In this document: one piece after another, positions 8,148 through 18,190 of the stretch
Layout of the letters: each line of letters opens with the position of its first letter
Position numbering within the stretch: position 1 is the first letter of the stretch
Assembly: GCA_020248915.1 (NCBI GenBank)
Contig: JADCGP010000008.1
Span: 62,001-126,000 of the forward strand
DNA from: Rubrivivax sp.
GTDB lineage: Bacteria; Pseudomonadota; Gammaproteobacteria; Burkholderiales; Burkholderiaceae_C
Direction of reading: 5' to 3'
DNA length: 64,000 nt
Translations under genes and position numbers: made by a program
The notes under the pieces: model-generated
Told to the model about the DNA's origin: nothing
Database searches by the model: none
What the model saw: the letters and a program-made list of their open reading frames with translations, nothing else

Positions 8148-9239
8148 ATGAGTCGACTCGCCACCACCGCCGAGTCGCTGGCCCTGCCGTTGCTGGCCCT
8201 GGGCGGCGGGCTGCTGCTGTTCGGCGGCTTCGTGTGGCTCGGCGGGCACAGCCCGCTGCAGGCCTGGGCGCTGCTGTTCCGCGGCGCCTTCGGCGACGCG
8301 TTCTCGCTGCAGAACACGCTGGTGCGCGCCGCGCCGTTGATGCTCACCGCGCTGGCGGTGGCTTTGCCGGCGCGGGCCGGGCTCACGGTGATCGGCGGCG
8401 AGGGCGCCCTCGTGCTCGGCGGGCTGGCCGCCGCCACGCTGCCGCTCGCGCTGCCGCTGCCGGCCGGCGCGCCGGGCACGGCGCTGCTGCTGCTGGCCGC
8501 GGCGCTGGCCGGCGGGGCGTGGATCGCCCTGGCGGGCTGGCTGCGCCAGTGGCGCGGGGTCAACGAGACGATCTCCAGCCTGCTGCTCGGCTACATCGCG
8601 ATCGCGCTCTTCAAGCACTTCGTCGAGGGACCGCTGCGCGACCCGGCCAGCCTGAACAAGCCGAGCACGCTGCCGCTGGAGGAGAGCCTGCGCATCGGCA
8701 CCATCGCGTTCGGCGAGACGGTGACCGACGTGCACTGGGGGCTCGCGTTCGGCATGGTGGCCTGCGTGCTGGCGGCAGCCTGGCTCGGCCTGACGACGCA
8801 CGGCTTCGCGACGCGCGTCGTCGGCGGCAACCCTCGCGCGGCGCGGCTGGTCGGGCTGCCGGCAACGCGGCTGATCGTGGTCGCGTGCGCGCTGGGCGGC
8901 GCGGCCGCCGGTGTGGCCGGCGGCATCGAGGTGGCTGCAGTGCACACGGCGGCCAATGCGTCGCTGATCGTCGGCCTGGGCTACACCGGCATCCTGGTGA
9001 GCTTCGTCGCCCGCCACCAGCCGCTGGCCATCATCCCGGTGTCCATCCTGTTCGGCGGCTTCCTCGCTGCGGGCAGCCTGCTGCAGCGGCGCATGGGCCT
9101 GCCCGACGCCTCGGTGCAGGTGCTGATGGGCTTCTGCTTCGTGCTGATCCTGGCCAGCGAGGCCTTGCGCGGCCGGCTGGGCGAGCTCTTCGTGCTGCGC
9201 CGGGCGCCGGTAGGCGCGCCCGTGGGGGCCCGCGCATGA
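8148..9239 (+). CDS. ABC transporter permease (YufP/BPD_transp_2 type)
   Basis: A 363-residue polytopic membrane protein of the RbsC-like branched-chain/nucleoside permease family. Hydrophobic segments span most of the sequence, and the conserved GEGALVLGGLAAATLPLAL and WRGVNETISSLLLGYIA regions are typical of nucleoside importers. Its stop overlaps the next permease start (ATGA), indicating translational coupling and a heterodimeric channel. It would partner the BMP-type binding protein and the double ATPase at 11919-13496. Confidence 0.88.
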   Translation: MSRLATTAESLALPLLALGGGLLLFGGFVWLGGHSPLQAWALLFRGAFGDAFSLQNTLVRAAPLMLTALAVALPARAGLTVIGGEGALVLGGLAAATLPLALPLPAGAPGTALLLLAAALAGGAWIALAGWLRQWRGVNETISSLLLGYIAIALFKHFVEGPLRDPASLNKPSTLPLEESLRIGTIAFGETVTDVHWGLAFGMVACVLAAAWLGLTTHGFATRVVGGNPRAARLVGLPATRLIVVACALGGAAAGVAGGIEVAAVHTAANASLIVGLGYTGILVSFVARHQPLAIIPVSILFGGFLAAGSLLQRRMGLPDASVQVLMGFCFVLILASEALRGRLGELFVLRRAPVGAPVGARA

Positions 9240-10177
9240 CCGCCGGCGGCAGCGGCCTGCCGTGGCTCGACGTGCTGGTGGCCGTGCTCGGCGGCGCCAT
9301 CCGCGTCGGCACGCCTTTCCTGTTCGTTAGTCTGGGCGAGTGCATCACCGAGAAGGCGGGGCGCATCAACCTCGGCCTCGAGGGCGTGCTCGTGTTCTCG
9401 GCGATGGCCGGCTTCGCGGGCTCGTACCTGACGGGCGCGTGGTGGGCCGGCGTGCTGCTGGCCGCCGCCAGCGGCGCGCTGATCGCGCTCGTGCACGCGC
9501 TGGTGTGCAGCCTGCCGCGCGTCAACGACATCGCGGCCGGCATCGCCATCATGCTGCTCGGCGCCGGCCTGGCCTTCTACCTCGGCAAGCCGCTGATCCA
9601 GCCGCAAGCCGAGCAGGTGCCGTCGATCCCGCTCGGCCTGTGGCTGGGAGCGGCGCCGCAGAGCGCGCTGGCGGCGGCGATGAACATCAACGCGCTGTTC
9701 CCGATCGGGGTGGTGCTCGCGGTGCTGCTGGCCTGGGGTCTGAAGCATACCGGTTGGGGCCTGAAGGCTCGCATGGTGGGCGACTCGGCCGATGCGGCGC
9801 GGGCGCTCGGTACCTCGGTGACCGCGGTGCGCGTGGCCGCGACAACCGCCGGCGGCGCGATCGCCGGGCTCGGCGGGGCCTCGCTGTCGCTGTACTTTCC
9901 GGGCAGCTGGAACGAGGCGCTGTCAAGCGGCCAGGGACTGATCGCCGTGGCGCTGGTGATCTTCGCGCGCTGGCATCCGCTGCGCTGCCTGGCCGCTGCG
10001 CTGCTGTTCGGCGGTGCCGGCGCCCTCGGGCCGGCGCTGCAGTCGGTGGGCGTCAGCGGCTACTACTACCTTTTCAACGCGGTGCCCTACCTGCTGACGC
10101 TGGCGATCCTGGTGTGGACCTGCTCGCCGCGCCGCAGCCTGGCCGGCGCGCCGGCGGAGCTCGGAGTTTCTCGATGA
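9236..10177 (+). CDS. ABC transporter permease (YufQ type)
   Basis: The second permease of the BMP-type importer, 313 residues. The N-terminal region SLGECITEKAGRINLGLEGV is the usual signature of this subunit, with repeated hydrophobic helices up to LTLAILVWTCSPRR. The ATG at 9236 overlaps the preceding stop by 4 bases. It ends 10 bases before the formamidase gene, so importer and hydrolases share one transcription unit. Confidence 0.88.
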   Translation: MTAGGSGLPWLDVLVAVLGGAIRVGTPFLFVSLGECITEKAGRINLGLEGVLVFSAMAGFAGSYLTGAWWAGVLLAAASGALIALVHALVCSLPRVNDIAAGIAIMLLGAGLAFYLGKPLIQPQAEQVPSIPLGLWLGAAPQSALAAAMNINALFPIGVVLAVLLAWGLKHTGWGLKARMVGDSADAARALGTSVTAVRVAATTAGGAIAGLGGASLSLYFPGSWNEALSSGQGLIAVALVIFARWHPLRCLAAALLFGGAGALGPALQSVGVSGYYYLFNAVPYLLTLAILVWTCSPRRSLAGAPAELGVSR

Positions 10178-10187
10178 GGTACGGACG

Positions 10188-11216
10188 ATGACCGGACTGG
10201 GTGGTCTCAACAAGTCGCCCCACGGCGTGGTGGTGGGGCTCGTGCAACTGCAGCTGCCGGTGGTGGAGACGCCGGCGCAGCTGGCCGCGCAGGCCGAGCG
10301 CATCGCCTGGATGGTGGGCAAGGCGCGCCGCAACCTGGCGACGATGGACCTCGTCGTCTTCCCGGAGTACGCGCTGCACGGGCTGTCGATGAGCACCGCG
10401 CTCGAGCTGATGGTGTCGATCGACGGTCCCGAGGTGGCACTGTTCAAGCGCGCCTGCATCGAGCACCGCATCTGGGGCTGCTTCTCGATCATGGAGGCCA
10501 ACCCGCACGGCAACCCCTACAACACCGGCCTGATCATCGACGACCACGGGCGCATCCAGCTCTACTACCGCAAGTTGCACCCCTGGGTGCCGGTGGAGGC
10601 CTGGGAGCCGGGGAACATGGGCGTGCCCGTATGCACCGGGCCCAACGGCAGCCGCATCGCGCTGATCATCTGCCACGACGGGATGTTCCCGGAGATGGCG
10701 CGCGAGGCCGCCTACAAGGGCGCCGAGATCATCCTGCGCACGGCCGGCTACACGGCGCCGATCCGCCATGCCTGGAAGATCACGAACCAGGCCAACGCGT
10801 TCCAGAACCTGGCGCAGACCGCCAGCGTGTGCCTGTGCGGCAGCGACGGCAGCTTCGACAGCATGGGCGAAGGCATGTTCTGCCACTTCGACGGCACGAT
10901 CCTGGCCGAGGGCGGCAACCGGCCCGACGAGATCGTCACCGCCGAGCTGCGGCCCGACCTGGTGCGCGAGGCGCGCGCGCGGTGGGGCGTCGAGAACAAC
11001 CCCTACCAGCTCTACCACCGCGGCTACGTCGCGGTACGGGGCGGGGCGCAGGATTGCCCCTACACCTTCATGCAGGACATGGTGGCGGGCTGCTACAAGC
11101 TGCCCTGGGATGCCACGATCGAGGTACGCGACGGCACGCCCTGCGGCTTTGCGCCGCCGACGCGGGCCTACCGCGGCCCGGAGGAGAATCCGCTGGAAGA
11201 GGGAGGGGCAGCGTGA
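10188..11216 (+). CDS. amiF: Formamidase-like aliphatic amidase
   Basis: A nitrilase-superfamily amidase of 342 residues most like AmiF, which hydrolyses formamide to formate and ammonia. The Glu-Lys-Cys triad is visible as E60 (VVFPEY), K129 (YYRKLHPW) and C162 ([10 protein letters not shown]). The N-terminal [20 protein letters not shown] is very close to known formamidases. It is embedded between a ureide importer and biuH, with the stop overlapping the biuH start (TGATG). A short-chain amide arising in the pathway is a plausible substrate. Aliphatic amidase AmiE is the main alternative. Confidence 0.85.
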   Translation: MTGLGGLNKSPHGVVVGLVQLQLPVVETPAQLAAQAERIAWMVGKARRNLATMDLVVFPEYALHGLSMSTALELMVSIDGPEVALFKRACIEHRIWGCFSIMEANPHGNPYNTGLIIDDHGRIQLYYRKLHPWVPVEAWEPGNMGVPVCTGPNGSRIALIICHDGMFPEMAREAAYKGAEIILRTAGYTAPIRHAWKITNQANAFQNLAQTASVCLCGSDGSFDSMGEGMFCHFDGTILAEGGNRPDEIVTAELRPDLVREARARWGVENNPYQLYHRGYVAVRGGAQDCPYTFMQDMVAGCYKLPWDATIEVRDGTPCGFAPPTRAYRGPEENPLEEGGAA

Positions 11217-11908
11217 TGGCCACGATCGCCGCCGACCCCTATCCCTGGCCTTTCGACGGCGATCTGCGTCCGGGCAACACGGCGCTCGTCGTGATCGACA
11301 TGCAGACCGACTTCTGCGGCGTCGGCGGCTACGTCGACAAGATGGGCTACGACCTGTCGCTGACGAGGGCCCCGATCGGCCCGATCTCGCGCCTGCTGGC
11401 GGCCTTCCGCGGCGGCGGCTTCCACGTCATCCACACCCGCGAAGGCCACCGGCCCGACCTGTCGGACCTGCCGGCCAACAAGCGCTGGCGCTCGCAACGC
11501 ATCGGTGCCGGCATCGGCGACCCCGGTCCCTGCGGCCGCATCCTGGTGCGTGGCGAGCCGGGCTGGGAAGTTATCCCAGAGGTCGCGCCGCTGCCGGCAG
11601 AGGTGGTGATCGACAAACCCGGCAAGGGAAGCTTCTGTGCCACCGACCTCGAGCTCGTGCTGCGCACGCGCGGCATCCGCAACCTGGTGCTGACCGGCAT
11701 CACCACCGACGTCTGCGTGCACACCACGATGCGCGAGGCCAACGACCGCGGCTTCGAGTGCCTGATCGTCGAGGACGGCACCGGTGCCACCGACCTCGGC
11801 AACCACCTGGCCGCGTTGAAGATGGTGACGATGCAGGGCGGCGTGTTCGGCGCCGTGGCGCCTTCGACGGCCGTCCTGGCCGGCCTGGATGGCCTGCGCG
11901 CCGCATGA
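11216..11908 (+). CDS. biuH: Biuret amidohydrolase
   Basis: An isochorismatase-like cysteine hydrolase of 230 residues that should convert biuret to allophanate and ammonia. Every catalytic residue known for Rhizobium BiuH (D36, K142, C175, Q215) is present at a constant offset of eight: D28 (VVIDMQTD), K134 (VIDKPGKG), C167 (GITTDVC) and Q207 (VTMQGG). The substrate-pocket stretches [10 protein letters not shown] and [17 protein letters not shown] also agree with what I recall of BiuH. The ATG at 11216 overlaps the amiF stop by one base. Its product is the substrate of AtzF at the head of the operon. Confidence 0.9.
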   Translation: MATIAADPYPWPFDGDLRPGNTALVVIDMQTDFCGVGGYVDKMGYDLSLTRAPIGPISRLLAAFRGGGFHVIHTREGHRPDLSDLPANKRWRSQRIGAGIGDPGPCGRILVRGEPGWEVIPEVAPLPAEVVIDKPGKGSFCATDLELVLRTRGIRNLVLTGITTDVCVHTTMREANDRGFECLIVEDGTGATDLGNHLAALKMVTMQGGVFGAVAPSTAVLAGLDGLRAA

Positions 11909-11918
11909 GGACCGCCGC

Positions 11919-13496
11919 GTGACCGCGCTTCGCCTCGAGACCTATGCGCTGGGCAAGCGCTTCGGGGGCTTTGCCGCGCTGGAGGACGTGTCGATCGTCG
12001 TACAGCCAGGCACCGTCCACGCCCTGCTGGGCGAGAACGGCGCGGGCAAGAGCACGCTGGTCAAGTGCGTGGCCGGTTACCAGCGGCCCGACGCCGGCGC
12101 GGTGCTGATCAACGGCCGAGAGGTGGACATCGGCTCGCCGGGCGCCGCCCGGGCGCTCGGCATCGGCATGGTGTACCAACACTTCACCGTCGTGCCGGGC
12201 ATGACCGTGGCCGAGAACCTGCTGATCGCCCGCGGCGAGTTGCCGGCGGTGATCGACTGGCGGCGCGTGCGCGCCGAACTGGCCGACTTCATGGCCGCGG
12301 CGCCTTTCCGTCTCGACCTGGACGCGACGCCGGCCCAGCTGTCGGCCGGCGAGAAGCAGAAGCTCGAAATCCTCAAGCAGCTGTACCTGCGGCCGCGGTT
12401 GCTGATCCTCGACGAGCCGACCTCCGTGCTCACCCCGCAGGAGGCCGACGAGGTGCTCGGCGCGCTGCGCGAGCGCGCCCACTCCGGGCAGACCACCGTG
12501 GTGCTGATCACGCACAAGTTCCGCGAGGTGATGGCCTTCGCCGACGATGTGAGCGTGTTGCGGCGCGGCCGCCTGGCGGGCGCCTGTGCGGTGGCGGCCA
12601 CCGGCCCGGCGGCCCTCGGGGCCCTGATGGTCGGCGACGACCCGCGCGCCCGCGGCGAGGCGACGTCCAGCGAGCCGCTGCCGCGCGCCGCCGCCTCACG
12701 AGGCGAGGTGCGCCTGAGCCTGCGCGGCCTCGTCGTCGCCGGGGACCGCGGGCAGGCCGCCGTCGACGGCGTCGACCTCGACGTGCACGGAGGCGAGATC
12801 GTCGGCATCGCCGGCGTGGCGGGCAACGGGCAGCGCGAGCTGATGGAGGCACTGGCCGGCCAGCGCGACCGCGCCGCGGGCAGCGTCACCGTCTCGGGCC
12901 GGCCCTACCGGGCGACGCGGGCGCAGAACCGCGCCCTGCGGGTGCGCGGCCTGCCGGAGGAGCCGCTGCGCAACGGCTGCGTGGCGCAGATGTCGGTGGC
13001 GTCCAACATCGGGCTGCGCAGCTTCGACGTGGCGCCGTTCGCGCGCGCGGGCTTCCTCGTGCCTGGGGCGCTGGAGAAGCAGGCGCGCGAGCTCATTGCC
13101 ACCTTCCGTGTGCGCACGCAGGGCGAGGGTGCGCCGATCGGCTCGCTGTCGGGCGGCAACGTGCAGCGCGCCGTGCTGGCGCGTGAGCTGTCCGAGCCGG
13201 CCGACGTGCTGCTCGTGTCCAACCCCGCCTTCGGCCTCGACTTCACCGCGGTGGCCGATGTCCACATGCGCCTGATCGCTGCCCGCGACCGGGGCAGTGC
13301 GGTGCTGATGGTCAGCGAGGACCTCGACGAACTGCTGCAGGTGGCCGACCGTGTCCTGGTGATGAGCGGCGGGCGCTTCGTGCACGAGTGCGCCGCGGCG
13401 GGCGCCGACCGGCTGGACATCGGTCGCCACATGGGCGGCGGTGCGCACCATGCGGCGCCGGCTTCCGGGCCAGCGGACCCGAGGACACTTCATTGA
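11919..13496 (+). CDS. Double-domain ABC ATPase of the BMP-type importer
   Basis: A 525-residue protein with two fused nucleotide-binding domains, as in sugar/nucleoside importers (RbsA/YufO type). The N-terminal domain is complete, with Walker [10 protein letters not shown] (residues 38-46), [15 protein letters not shown] and Walker [12 protein letters not shown]. The second domain has the degenerate [14 protein letters not shown] and [15 protein letters not shown] but a weak Walker B (VLLVSNPAF), normal for this family. I chose the GTG at 11919 because an upstream ATG at 11889 would overlap biuH by 20 bases. Partners are the permeases at 8148 and 9236. Confidence 0.9.
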   Translation: MTALRLETYALGKRFGGFAALEDVSIVVQPGTVHALLGENGAGKSTLVKCVAGYQRPDAGAVLINGREVDIGSPGAARALGIGMVYQHFTVVPGMTVAENLLIARGELPAVIDWRRVRAELADFMAAAPFRLDLDATPAQLSAGEKQKLEILKQLYLRPRLLILDEPTSVLTPQEADEVLGALRERAHSGQTTVVLITHKFREVMAFADDVSVLRRGRLAGACAVAATGPAALGALMVGDDPRARGEATSSEPLPRAAASRGEVRLSLRGLVVAGDRGQAAVDGVDLDVHGGEIVGIAGVAGNGQRELMEALAGQRDRAAGSVTVSGRPYRATRAQNRALRVRGLPEEPLRNGCVAQMSVASNIGLRSFDVAPFARAGFLVPGALEKQARELIATFRVRTQGEGAPIGSLSGGNVQRAVLARELSEPADVLLVSNPAFGLDFTAVADVHMRLIAARDRGSAVLMVSEDLDELLQVADRVLVMSGGRFVHECAAAGADRLDIGRHMGGGAHHAAPASGPADPRTLH

Positions 13497-14191
13497 ACAC
13501 CACCGGCATGGTCACCGACGCGCGGCCTTTCGAATTCGTGCTTGCTGCGGGCCACGCGGCACTGGTGGTCATCGACATGCAGCGCGACTTCATCGAGCCC
13601 GATGGCTTCGGCGCCGCGCTGGGCAACGACGTGCGCCACCTGGCCGCGGCGATCGGCCCGACCCGCGCGCTGCTGGAGGCCTGGCGTGCGCGCGGCTGGC
13701 CGGTGGTGCATACGCGCGAGTCGCACGCCCCGGACCTCTCGGACTGCCCGCCCTCCAAGCGCGACCGCGGGCAGCCGGCGCTGCGCATCGGCGACCCGGG
13801 CCCGATGGGCCGGCTGCTGGTGCGCGGCGAGCCCGGCTGCGAGATCGTGCCGGCGCTGGCCCCGGTGCCGGGCGAGGCCGTCATCGACAAGCCCGGCAAG
13901 GGCGCCTTCCACGCCACGCCGCTCGAAGCCGTGCTGCGCGGCCTGGGCGTCACCCAGCTCGTGATCGCGGGCGTCACCACCGAGGTCTGCGTGCAGACGA
14001 CCATGCGAGAGGCCAACGACCGCGGCTTCGACTGCCTGCTGGTGGAGGAGGCCACCGCCAGCTACTTCCCCGAGTTCAAGCGCGCGACGATCGACATGAT
14101 CGTGGCCCAGGGCGGCATCGTCGGCTGGGCGGCACCGCTGGCCTCGGTGCTCGCGGCGCTGCCGGCGCCGGCGGCCGGCGCGGGAGGCTGA
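13493..14191 (+). CDS. Isochorismatase-like cysteine hydrolase, candidate triuret hydrolase
   Basis: A paralogue of the biuH product in the same operon. Numbered from the ATG at 13508, the catalytic set is conserved: D23 (VVIDMQRD), K128 (VIDKPGKG), C161 (GVTTEVC) and Q201 (IVAQGG). The substrate loop differs ([19 protein letters not shown] instead of the [11 protein letters not shown] motif), so it probably accepts a related but different amide. Triuret hydrolase (TrtA) belongs to this family and yields carboxybiuret, which would explain why AtzEGH is here without AtzD. The TTG at 13493 overlaps the ATPase stop and has GAGGAC upstream. ATG 13508 is the alternative start. Confidence 0.72.
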   Translation: MNTTGMVTDARPFEFVLAAGHAALVVIDMQRDFIEPDGFGAALGNDVRHLAAAIGPTRALLEAWRARGWPVVHTRESHAPDLSDCPPSKRDRGQPALRIGDPGPMGRLLVRGEPGCEIVPALAPVPGEAVIDKPGKGAFHATPLEAVLRGLGVTQLVIAGVTTEVCVQTTMREANDRGFDCLLVEEATASYFPEFKRATIDMIVAQGGIVGWAAPLASVLAALPAPAAGAGG

Positions 14192-14192
14192 C

Positions 14193-15206
14193 GTGGGCCG
14201 CATGGTCCTCAGGCGCCTGCTCTCGGCGCTGCCCAACCTGCTCGGCGTGGTCGTGATCACGTTCCTGCTGACGCGGGCGATCCCGGGCGACCCGGCCGCC
14301 TACTTCGCGGGCGGCGCAGCCACGCAGGAGGCAGTGGAGCAGGTGCGCAAGTCGCTCGGCCTCGACAAGCCGCTGGTCGAGCAGTTCTTCGTGTATCTGG
14401 GCCAGCTGGCCCGCGGCGACCTTGGCCTGTCGCTGACCACCGGCCAGCCGGTGCGCGACGAACTGCTGCGCCGGCTGCCGGCCTCGCTGGAGGTGGTGCT
14501 GCTTGCGCTGCTGCTGTCCTGCGCGGTGGCGCTGCCGATGGGCGTGCTGTCGGCAGTGCGGCCGGGATCCTGGTTCGACCAGCTGGCGCGGCTCGTCACC
14601 ACGGCCGGCGTCTCGCTGCCGGTCTTCTTCACCGGCCTGCTGCTCGCCTACGTGTTCTACTTCCTGCTCGGCTGGGCGCCGTCGCCGCTGGGCCGGCTCG
14701 ACCCGATGTGGTCGCCGCCGCCGCAGGTCACGGGCCTGTACCTGGTCGACGCGGCGATCGCGCGCGACCCGGGCCTGTGGTGGGCCAGCTTCAAGCAGCT
14801 CATCCTCCCGGTGGCGACGATGGCCATCTTCGTGATGGCGCCGATCGCCCGCATGACGCGGGCATCGATGATCGCCGTGCTGTCGGCCGACTTCGTCCGC
14901 ACCGCGCGCGCCTCCGGCCTGACGCCCGGCACGGTGCTCGTGCGCTACGCGCTGCGCAACGCGCTGCTGCCGGTGGTGACGACGCTCGGCATGGTGTTCG
15001 GCTTCATGATCGGCAGCTCGGTCATCATCGAGAAGGTGTTCGGCTGGCCGGGCGTGGGCAGCTACGCGATCGACGCGCTGACGGCCAGCGACTACGCGCC
15101 CGTGCAGGGCTTCGTGCTCGCGATGGGCGTGCTGTTCGTGCTGCTGAACCTGCTGGTCGACCTTCTGTACGTGCTGATCGACCCGCGGGTCACGATCGAG
15201 GGCTGA
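14193..15206 (+). CDS. Oligopeptide-type ABC permease (DppB-like)
   Basis: A 337-residue inner-membrane permease of the DppB/OppB family. It has the typical start (VLRRLLSALPNLLGVVVITF, RAIPGDPA) and C-terminal cytoplasmic loop ([20 protein letters not shown], then GWPGVGSYAIDAL). A GTG start at 14193 has GGAGG five bases upstream; ATG 14202 is an alternative. It heads the dppBCDF-like quartet. Its binding protein is probably the family 5 protein at 3247. Confidence 0.88.
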   Translation: MGRMVLRRLLSALPNLLGVVVITFLLTRAIPGDPAAYFAGGAATQEAVEQVRKSLGLDKPLVEQFFVYLGQLARGDLGLSLTTGQPVRDELLRRLPASLEVVLLALLLSCAVALPMGVLSAVRPGSWFDQLARLVTTAGVSLPVFFTGLLLAYVFYFLLGWAPSPLGRLDPMWSPPPQVTGLYLVDAAIARDPGLWWASFKQLILPVATMAIFVMAPIARMTRASMIAVLSADFVRTARASGLTPGTVLVRYALRNALLPVVTTLGMVFGFMIGSSVIIEKVFGWPGVGSYAIDALTASDYAPVQGFVLAMGVLFVLLNLLVDLLYVLIDPRVTIEG

Positions 15207-15209
15207 GCG

Positions 15210-16133
15210 ATGAGTGCCTCGCTGCCTGCAGTCCCGCCGGCCCCGCCGGCGCCGCCGATCCCGCCCTCGGCCCCGAGGCCGACGGCGCGCGGCGGCACCT
15301 GGGCCCACGTGCGCCACGTGCTGGCGGACAACCCTGTGACCATCGCCGCGGCGGCGCTGTTCGTCGGCTTCGTGCTGCTCGCGCTGTTCGGCCCCTGGCT
15401 GGTGCCGCACGACCCGCTGGCCAGCAATGCGTCGGTGGCCCTGCAGCCGCCGAGCGCGTCGCACTGGTTCGGCACCGACGCGCTCGGGCGCGACATCTTC
15501 TCGCGCGTCGTCGTCGCCACGCGTCTCGACCTGGGCATCGCCTTCGCCGCGGTGCTGCTGAGCTTCGTGATCGGCATGCCGCTCGGGCTGGCGGCGGGCT
15601 TCTTCGGCGGCTGGTGGGACCGCATCGTCAGCCGCCTGGCCGACACCATCATGGCCTTTCCGCTGTTCGTGCTGGCGATGGGCATCGTCGCCGCGCTGGG
15701 CAACACGGTGGGCAACATCGTGCTGGCCACCGCCGTCATCAACCTGCCGTTCTACATCCGCGTCGCCCGCGCCGAGGCCAACGTGCGCCGCAACGCCGGC
15801 TGGGTCGAGGCCGCGCGGCTGTCGGGCAACGGCGAGGCGCGCATCCTGGCGCTGCACCTGTTCCCGAACGCGCTGCCGCCGGCCATGGTGCAGGTGAGCC
15901 TGAACATGGGCTGGGCGATCCTCAACGCCGCCGGCCTGAGCTTCATCGGCCTGGGCGTGCGACCGCCGACGCCGGAGTGGGGGATCCTGGTGGCCGAGGG
16001 GGCGCAGTTCATCGTCAGCGGCGAGTGGTGGGTCAGCCTGTTCCCGGGCCTGGTGCTGATGCTCGCGGTGTTCACCTTCAACCTGCTCGGAGACGCGCTG
16101 CGCGACATATTCGACCCCCGGAGGCGCACGTGA
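15210..16133 (+). CDS. Oligopeptide-type ABC permease (DppC-like)
   Basis: A 307-residue partner permease of the DppC/OppC family. A Pro/Ala-rich N-terminal tail of about 30 residues precedes the first helix (NPVTIAAAALFVGFVLLALF). The family signature HWFGTDALGRDIFSRVV and the loop RNAGWVEAARLSGNGEARI are clear. It starts 3 bases after dppB and ends in a GTGA overlap with the next ATPase gene. Confidence 0.88.
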   Translation: MSASLPAVPPAPPAPPIPPSAPRPTARGGTWAHVRHVLADNPVTIAAAALFVGFVLLALFGPWLVPHDPLASNASVALQPPSASHWFGTDALGRDIFSRVVVATRLDLGIAFAAVLLSFVIGMPLGLAAGFFGGWWDRIVSRLADTIMAFPLFVLAMGIVAALGNTVGNIVLATAVINLPFYIRVARAEANVRRNAGWVEAARLSGNGEARILALHLFPNALPPAMVQVSLNMGWAILNAAGLSFIGLGVRPPTPEWGILVAEGAQFIVSGEWWVSLFPGLVLMLAVFTFNLLGDALRDIFDPRRRT

Positions 16134-17164
16134 GCGCCGCGTCCCAGCCCCCGCTGCTCGACGTGCGGGGCTTCTGCCTGGAGTTCCGTACCCGCGGCGG
16201 CACCGTGCGCGCGCTCGAAGGCGTGGACCTCGTGCTGCACAAGGGTGAGATCGTCGGTCTGGTCGGCGAGAGCGGCTCGGGCAAGAGCGTGCTCAGCTAT
16301 GCGCTGCTGGGCATCAGCGACCGCGCCGCGCGCGTGACCGGCGGCAGCGCCACCTTCGGTGGCCTGGACCTGCTGCAGGCCGACGCCCGCACGCTGGCGG
16401 ACCTGCGCGGGCGCGAGATTTCGATGATCTTCCAGAGCCCGCGCACGGCGCTCAACCCGATCCGCCCCGTGGGCCTGCAGATCGAGGACGTGCTGCGCCG
16501 CCACGCCGCAGCCACCGGCCCCGACCTCGGCCGCAGCCTGCGCGAGCGCGCCGTGCAGGCGCTGCGCGAGGTGGCCATCGCCGACCCCGAGCGGCGCGTG
16601 CACGCCTACCCGTTCGAGCTCTCGGGCGGGATGTGCCAGCGCGTGATGATCGCGCTGGCGCTGGCCTGCCGCCCGAGCCTGCTGATCGCCGACGAGCCCA
16701 CCACGGGCCTGGACGTCACGACGCAGGCCGCGGTCATGGACCTGATCGCCGGCCTCGCGCGCGAGCGCCAGATGGCCACGCTGTTCATCACGCACGACCT
16801 GGCGCTGGCCGCCGAGCATTGCGACCGCATCGTCGTCATGCACGCCGGGCACGCGGTGGAGCGCGCCCCGACGCGGGCGCTGTTCGCGGCGCCGCGCCAT
16901 CCCTACACCGCGCGCCTGATCGGCAGCACGCCCGACGCCAGCAGCCGCGTCGACAGCCTGGTGCCGGTGCCCGGCAGCCTGCCCGACCTGCGCCGCGCCG
17001 ACCTGCCAGCCTGTCGCTTCGCCGAGCGCTGCGATCGCGCCCAGGTGCGGTGCCGCAGCGAGCGGCCGCGGATCGACCCGGCCGACCTGCATGGCGTGGC
17101 CTGCTGGCACCCGCTCGCAGCTGCAGCCGCTGCGCCCATGCCATCGGAGCCCGCCCATGGCTGA
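16130..17164 (+). CDS. Oligopeptide-type ABC ATPase (DppD-like)
   Basis: A 344-residue ATPase with Walker A GESGSGKS, ABC signature LSGGMCQRV, Walker B LLIADEPTTGLDV and the C-terminal oligopeptide-transporter extension containing three cysteines (ACRFAERCDRAQVRC). It belongs to the DppD/OppD half of a heterodimeric motor. The GTG start at 16130 overlaps the dppC stop by 4 bases, and the end overlaps the next ATPase gene by 8 bases. Confidence 0.9.
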   Translation: MSAASQPPLLDVRGFCLEFRTRGGTVRALEGVDLVLHKGEIVGLVGESGSGKSVLSYALLGISDRAARVTGGSATFGGLDLLQADARTLADLRGREISMIFQSPRTALNPIRPVGLQIEDVLRRHAAATGPDLGRSLRERAVQALREVAIADPERRVHAYPFELSGGMCQRVMIALALACRPSLLIADEPTTGLDVTTQAAVMDLIAGLARERQMATLFITHDLALAAEHCDRIVVMHAGHAVERAPTRALFAAPRHPYTARLIGSTPDASSRVDSLVPVPGSLPDLRRADLPACRFAERCDRAQVRCRSERPRIDPADLHGVACWHPLAAAAAAPMPSEPAHG

Positions 17165-18131
17165 GCCGCTGCTTCAGGTGGAGCGGTTGTCGCGCCGCTT
17201 CGACGTCGCCGGCCGGCGGGGCGCGAAGCTGCACGCGGTGGACGACGTGTCGCTCGCCATCGCCGCGGGCGAGAGCCTCGGGCTGGTCGGGGAGTCGGGC
17301 TGCGGCAAGAGCACGCTGGTGCGCCTGCTGGCGCGCCTGCTCGACGCGAGCGCGGGCCGCATCCTGTTCGAGGGCCAGGACCTGGCCGAACTGCCCGCCC
17401 GGCGCTTCGCGCGGCACCCGCTGCGCGCGGAGATTCAGATGGTCTTCCAGGACCCGACCGACAGCCTGAACCCTCGCCACACCGCGCGCGACACGATCGG
17501 CGAGCCGCTGCGCCTGCTCGGCGGCCTGCAGGGCCGCGCCGCCGACGAGCGGGTGGACGAGGTGGCGAGCCAGGTCGGGCTGCCGCTCGAGCTGCTCGGG
17601 CGCTTTCCGCACCAGCTCTCCGGCGGGCAGAAGGCGCGTGTGGGTATCGCCCGCGCGCTGGCGGTGCGCCCGCGGCTGCTGATCCTCGACGAACCCACCG
17701 CGGCGCTCGACGTCTCGGTGCAGGCGGTGGTGCTGCAGTTGCTGGCCCGGCTGCGCTCCGAGCTGGGGCTGGCCTACCTCTTCGTTTCGCACGACCTGAA
17801 CGTCGTGCGGCTGCTCACCGACCGCGTGGCCGTGATGTACCTGGGCAGGCTGGTGGAGGTGGGGCCGTCGGAGCAGGTGTTCCGCGCGCCGGGCCACCCG
17901 TACACGCAGGCCCTGGTGTCGGCCATCCCGGGCCAGGGCCCGCGCGTGCGCCTGAGCGGCGAGATCTCGAGCCCGATCGACCCGCCGCCGCAGGTGTGCC
18001 GCTTCCACGGCCGCTGCCCGCGCGGGGAGGATCGCTGCGCGCGCGAGATGCCGGCGCTGGCGATGCGGCCCGCCGCCGCCGCGCAGCCGCCCGCAGCGCC
18101 GCAGTGGGTGGCCTGCCACTTCGCCCGCTGA
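17157..18131 (+). CDS. Oligopeptide-type ABC ATPase (DppF-like)
   Basis: The second motor subunit, 324 residues, with Walker [10 protein letters not shown], signature [15 protein letters not shown], Walker [14 protein letters not shown] and the C-terminal [14 protein letters not shown] cysteine motif common to DppF/OppF. The ATG at 17157 lies inside the end of dppD (8-base overlap). It closes the transporter quartet. The regulator gene starts 60 bases downstream. Confidence 0.9.
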   Translation: MAEPLLQVERLSRRFDVAGRRGAKLHAVDDVSLAIAAGESLGLVGESGCGKSTLVRLLARLLDASAGRILFEGQDLAELPARRFARHPLRAEIQMVFQDPTDSLNPRHTARDTIGEPLRLLGGLQGRAADERVDEVASQVGLPLELLGRFPHQLSGGQKARVGIARALAVRPRLLILDEPTAALDVSVQAVVLQLLARLRSELGLAYLFVSHDLNVVRLLTDRVAVMYLGRLVEVGPSEQVFRAPGHPYTQALVSAIPGQGPRVRLSGEISSPIDPPPQVCRFHGRCPRGEDRCAREMPALAMRPAAAAQPPAAPQWVACHFAR

Positions 18132-18190
18132 CACACCGTGCCGCAACGCATCCCCATCGGGCACGTGGTGGCACCGCCGGACGCCGAGGC

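Noticed and set aside
11216-11908. Cyanuric acid hydrolase or nicotinamidase
   Set aside because: It is too short and of the wrong fold for AtzD, and the pocket sequence and four catalytic residues fit biuret hydrolase rather than nicotinamidase.
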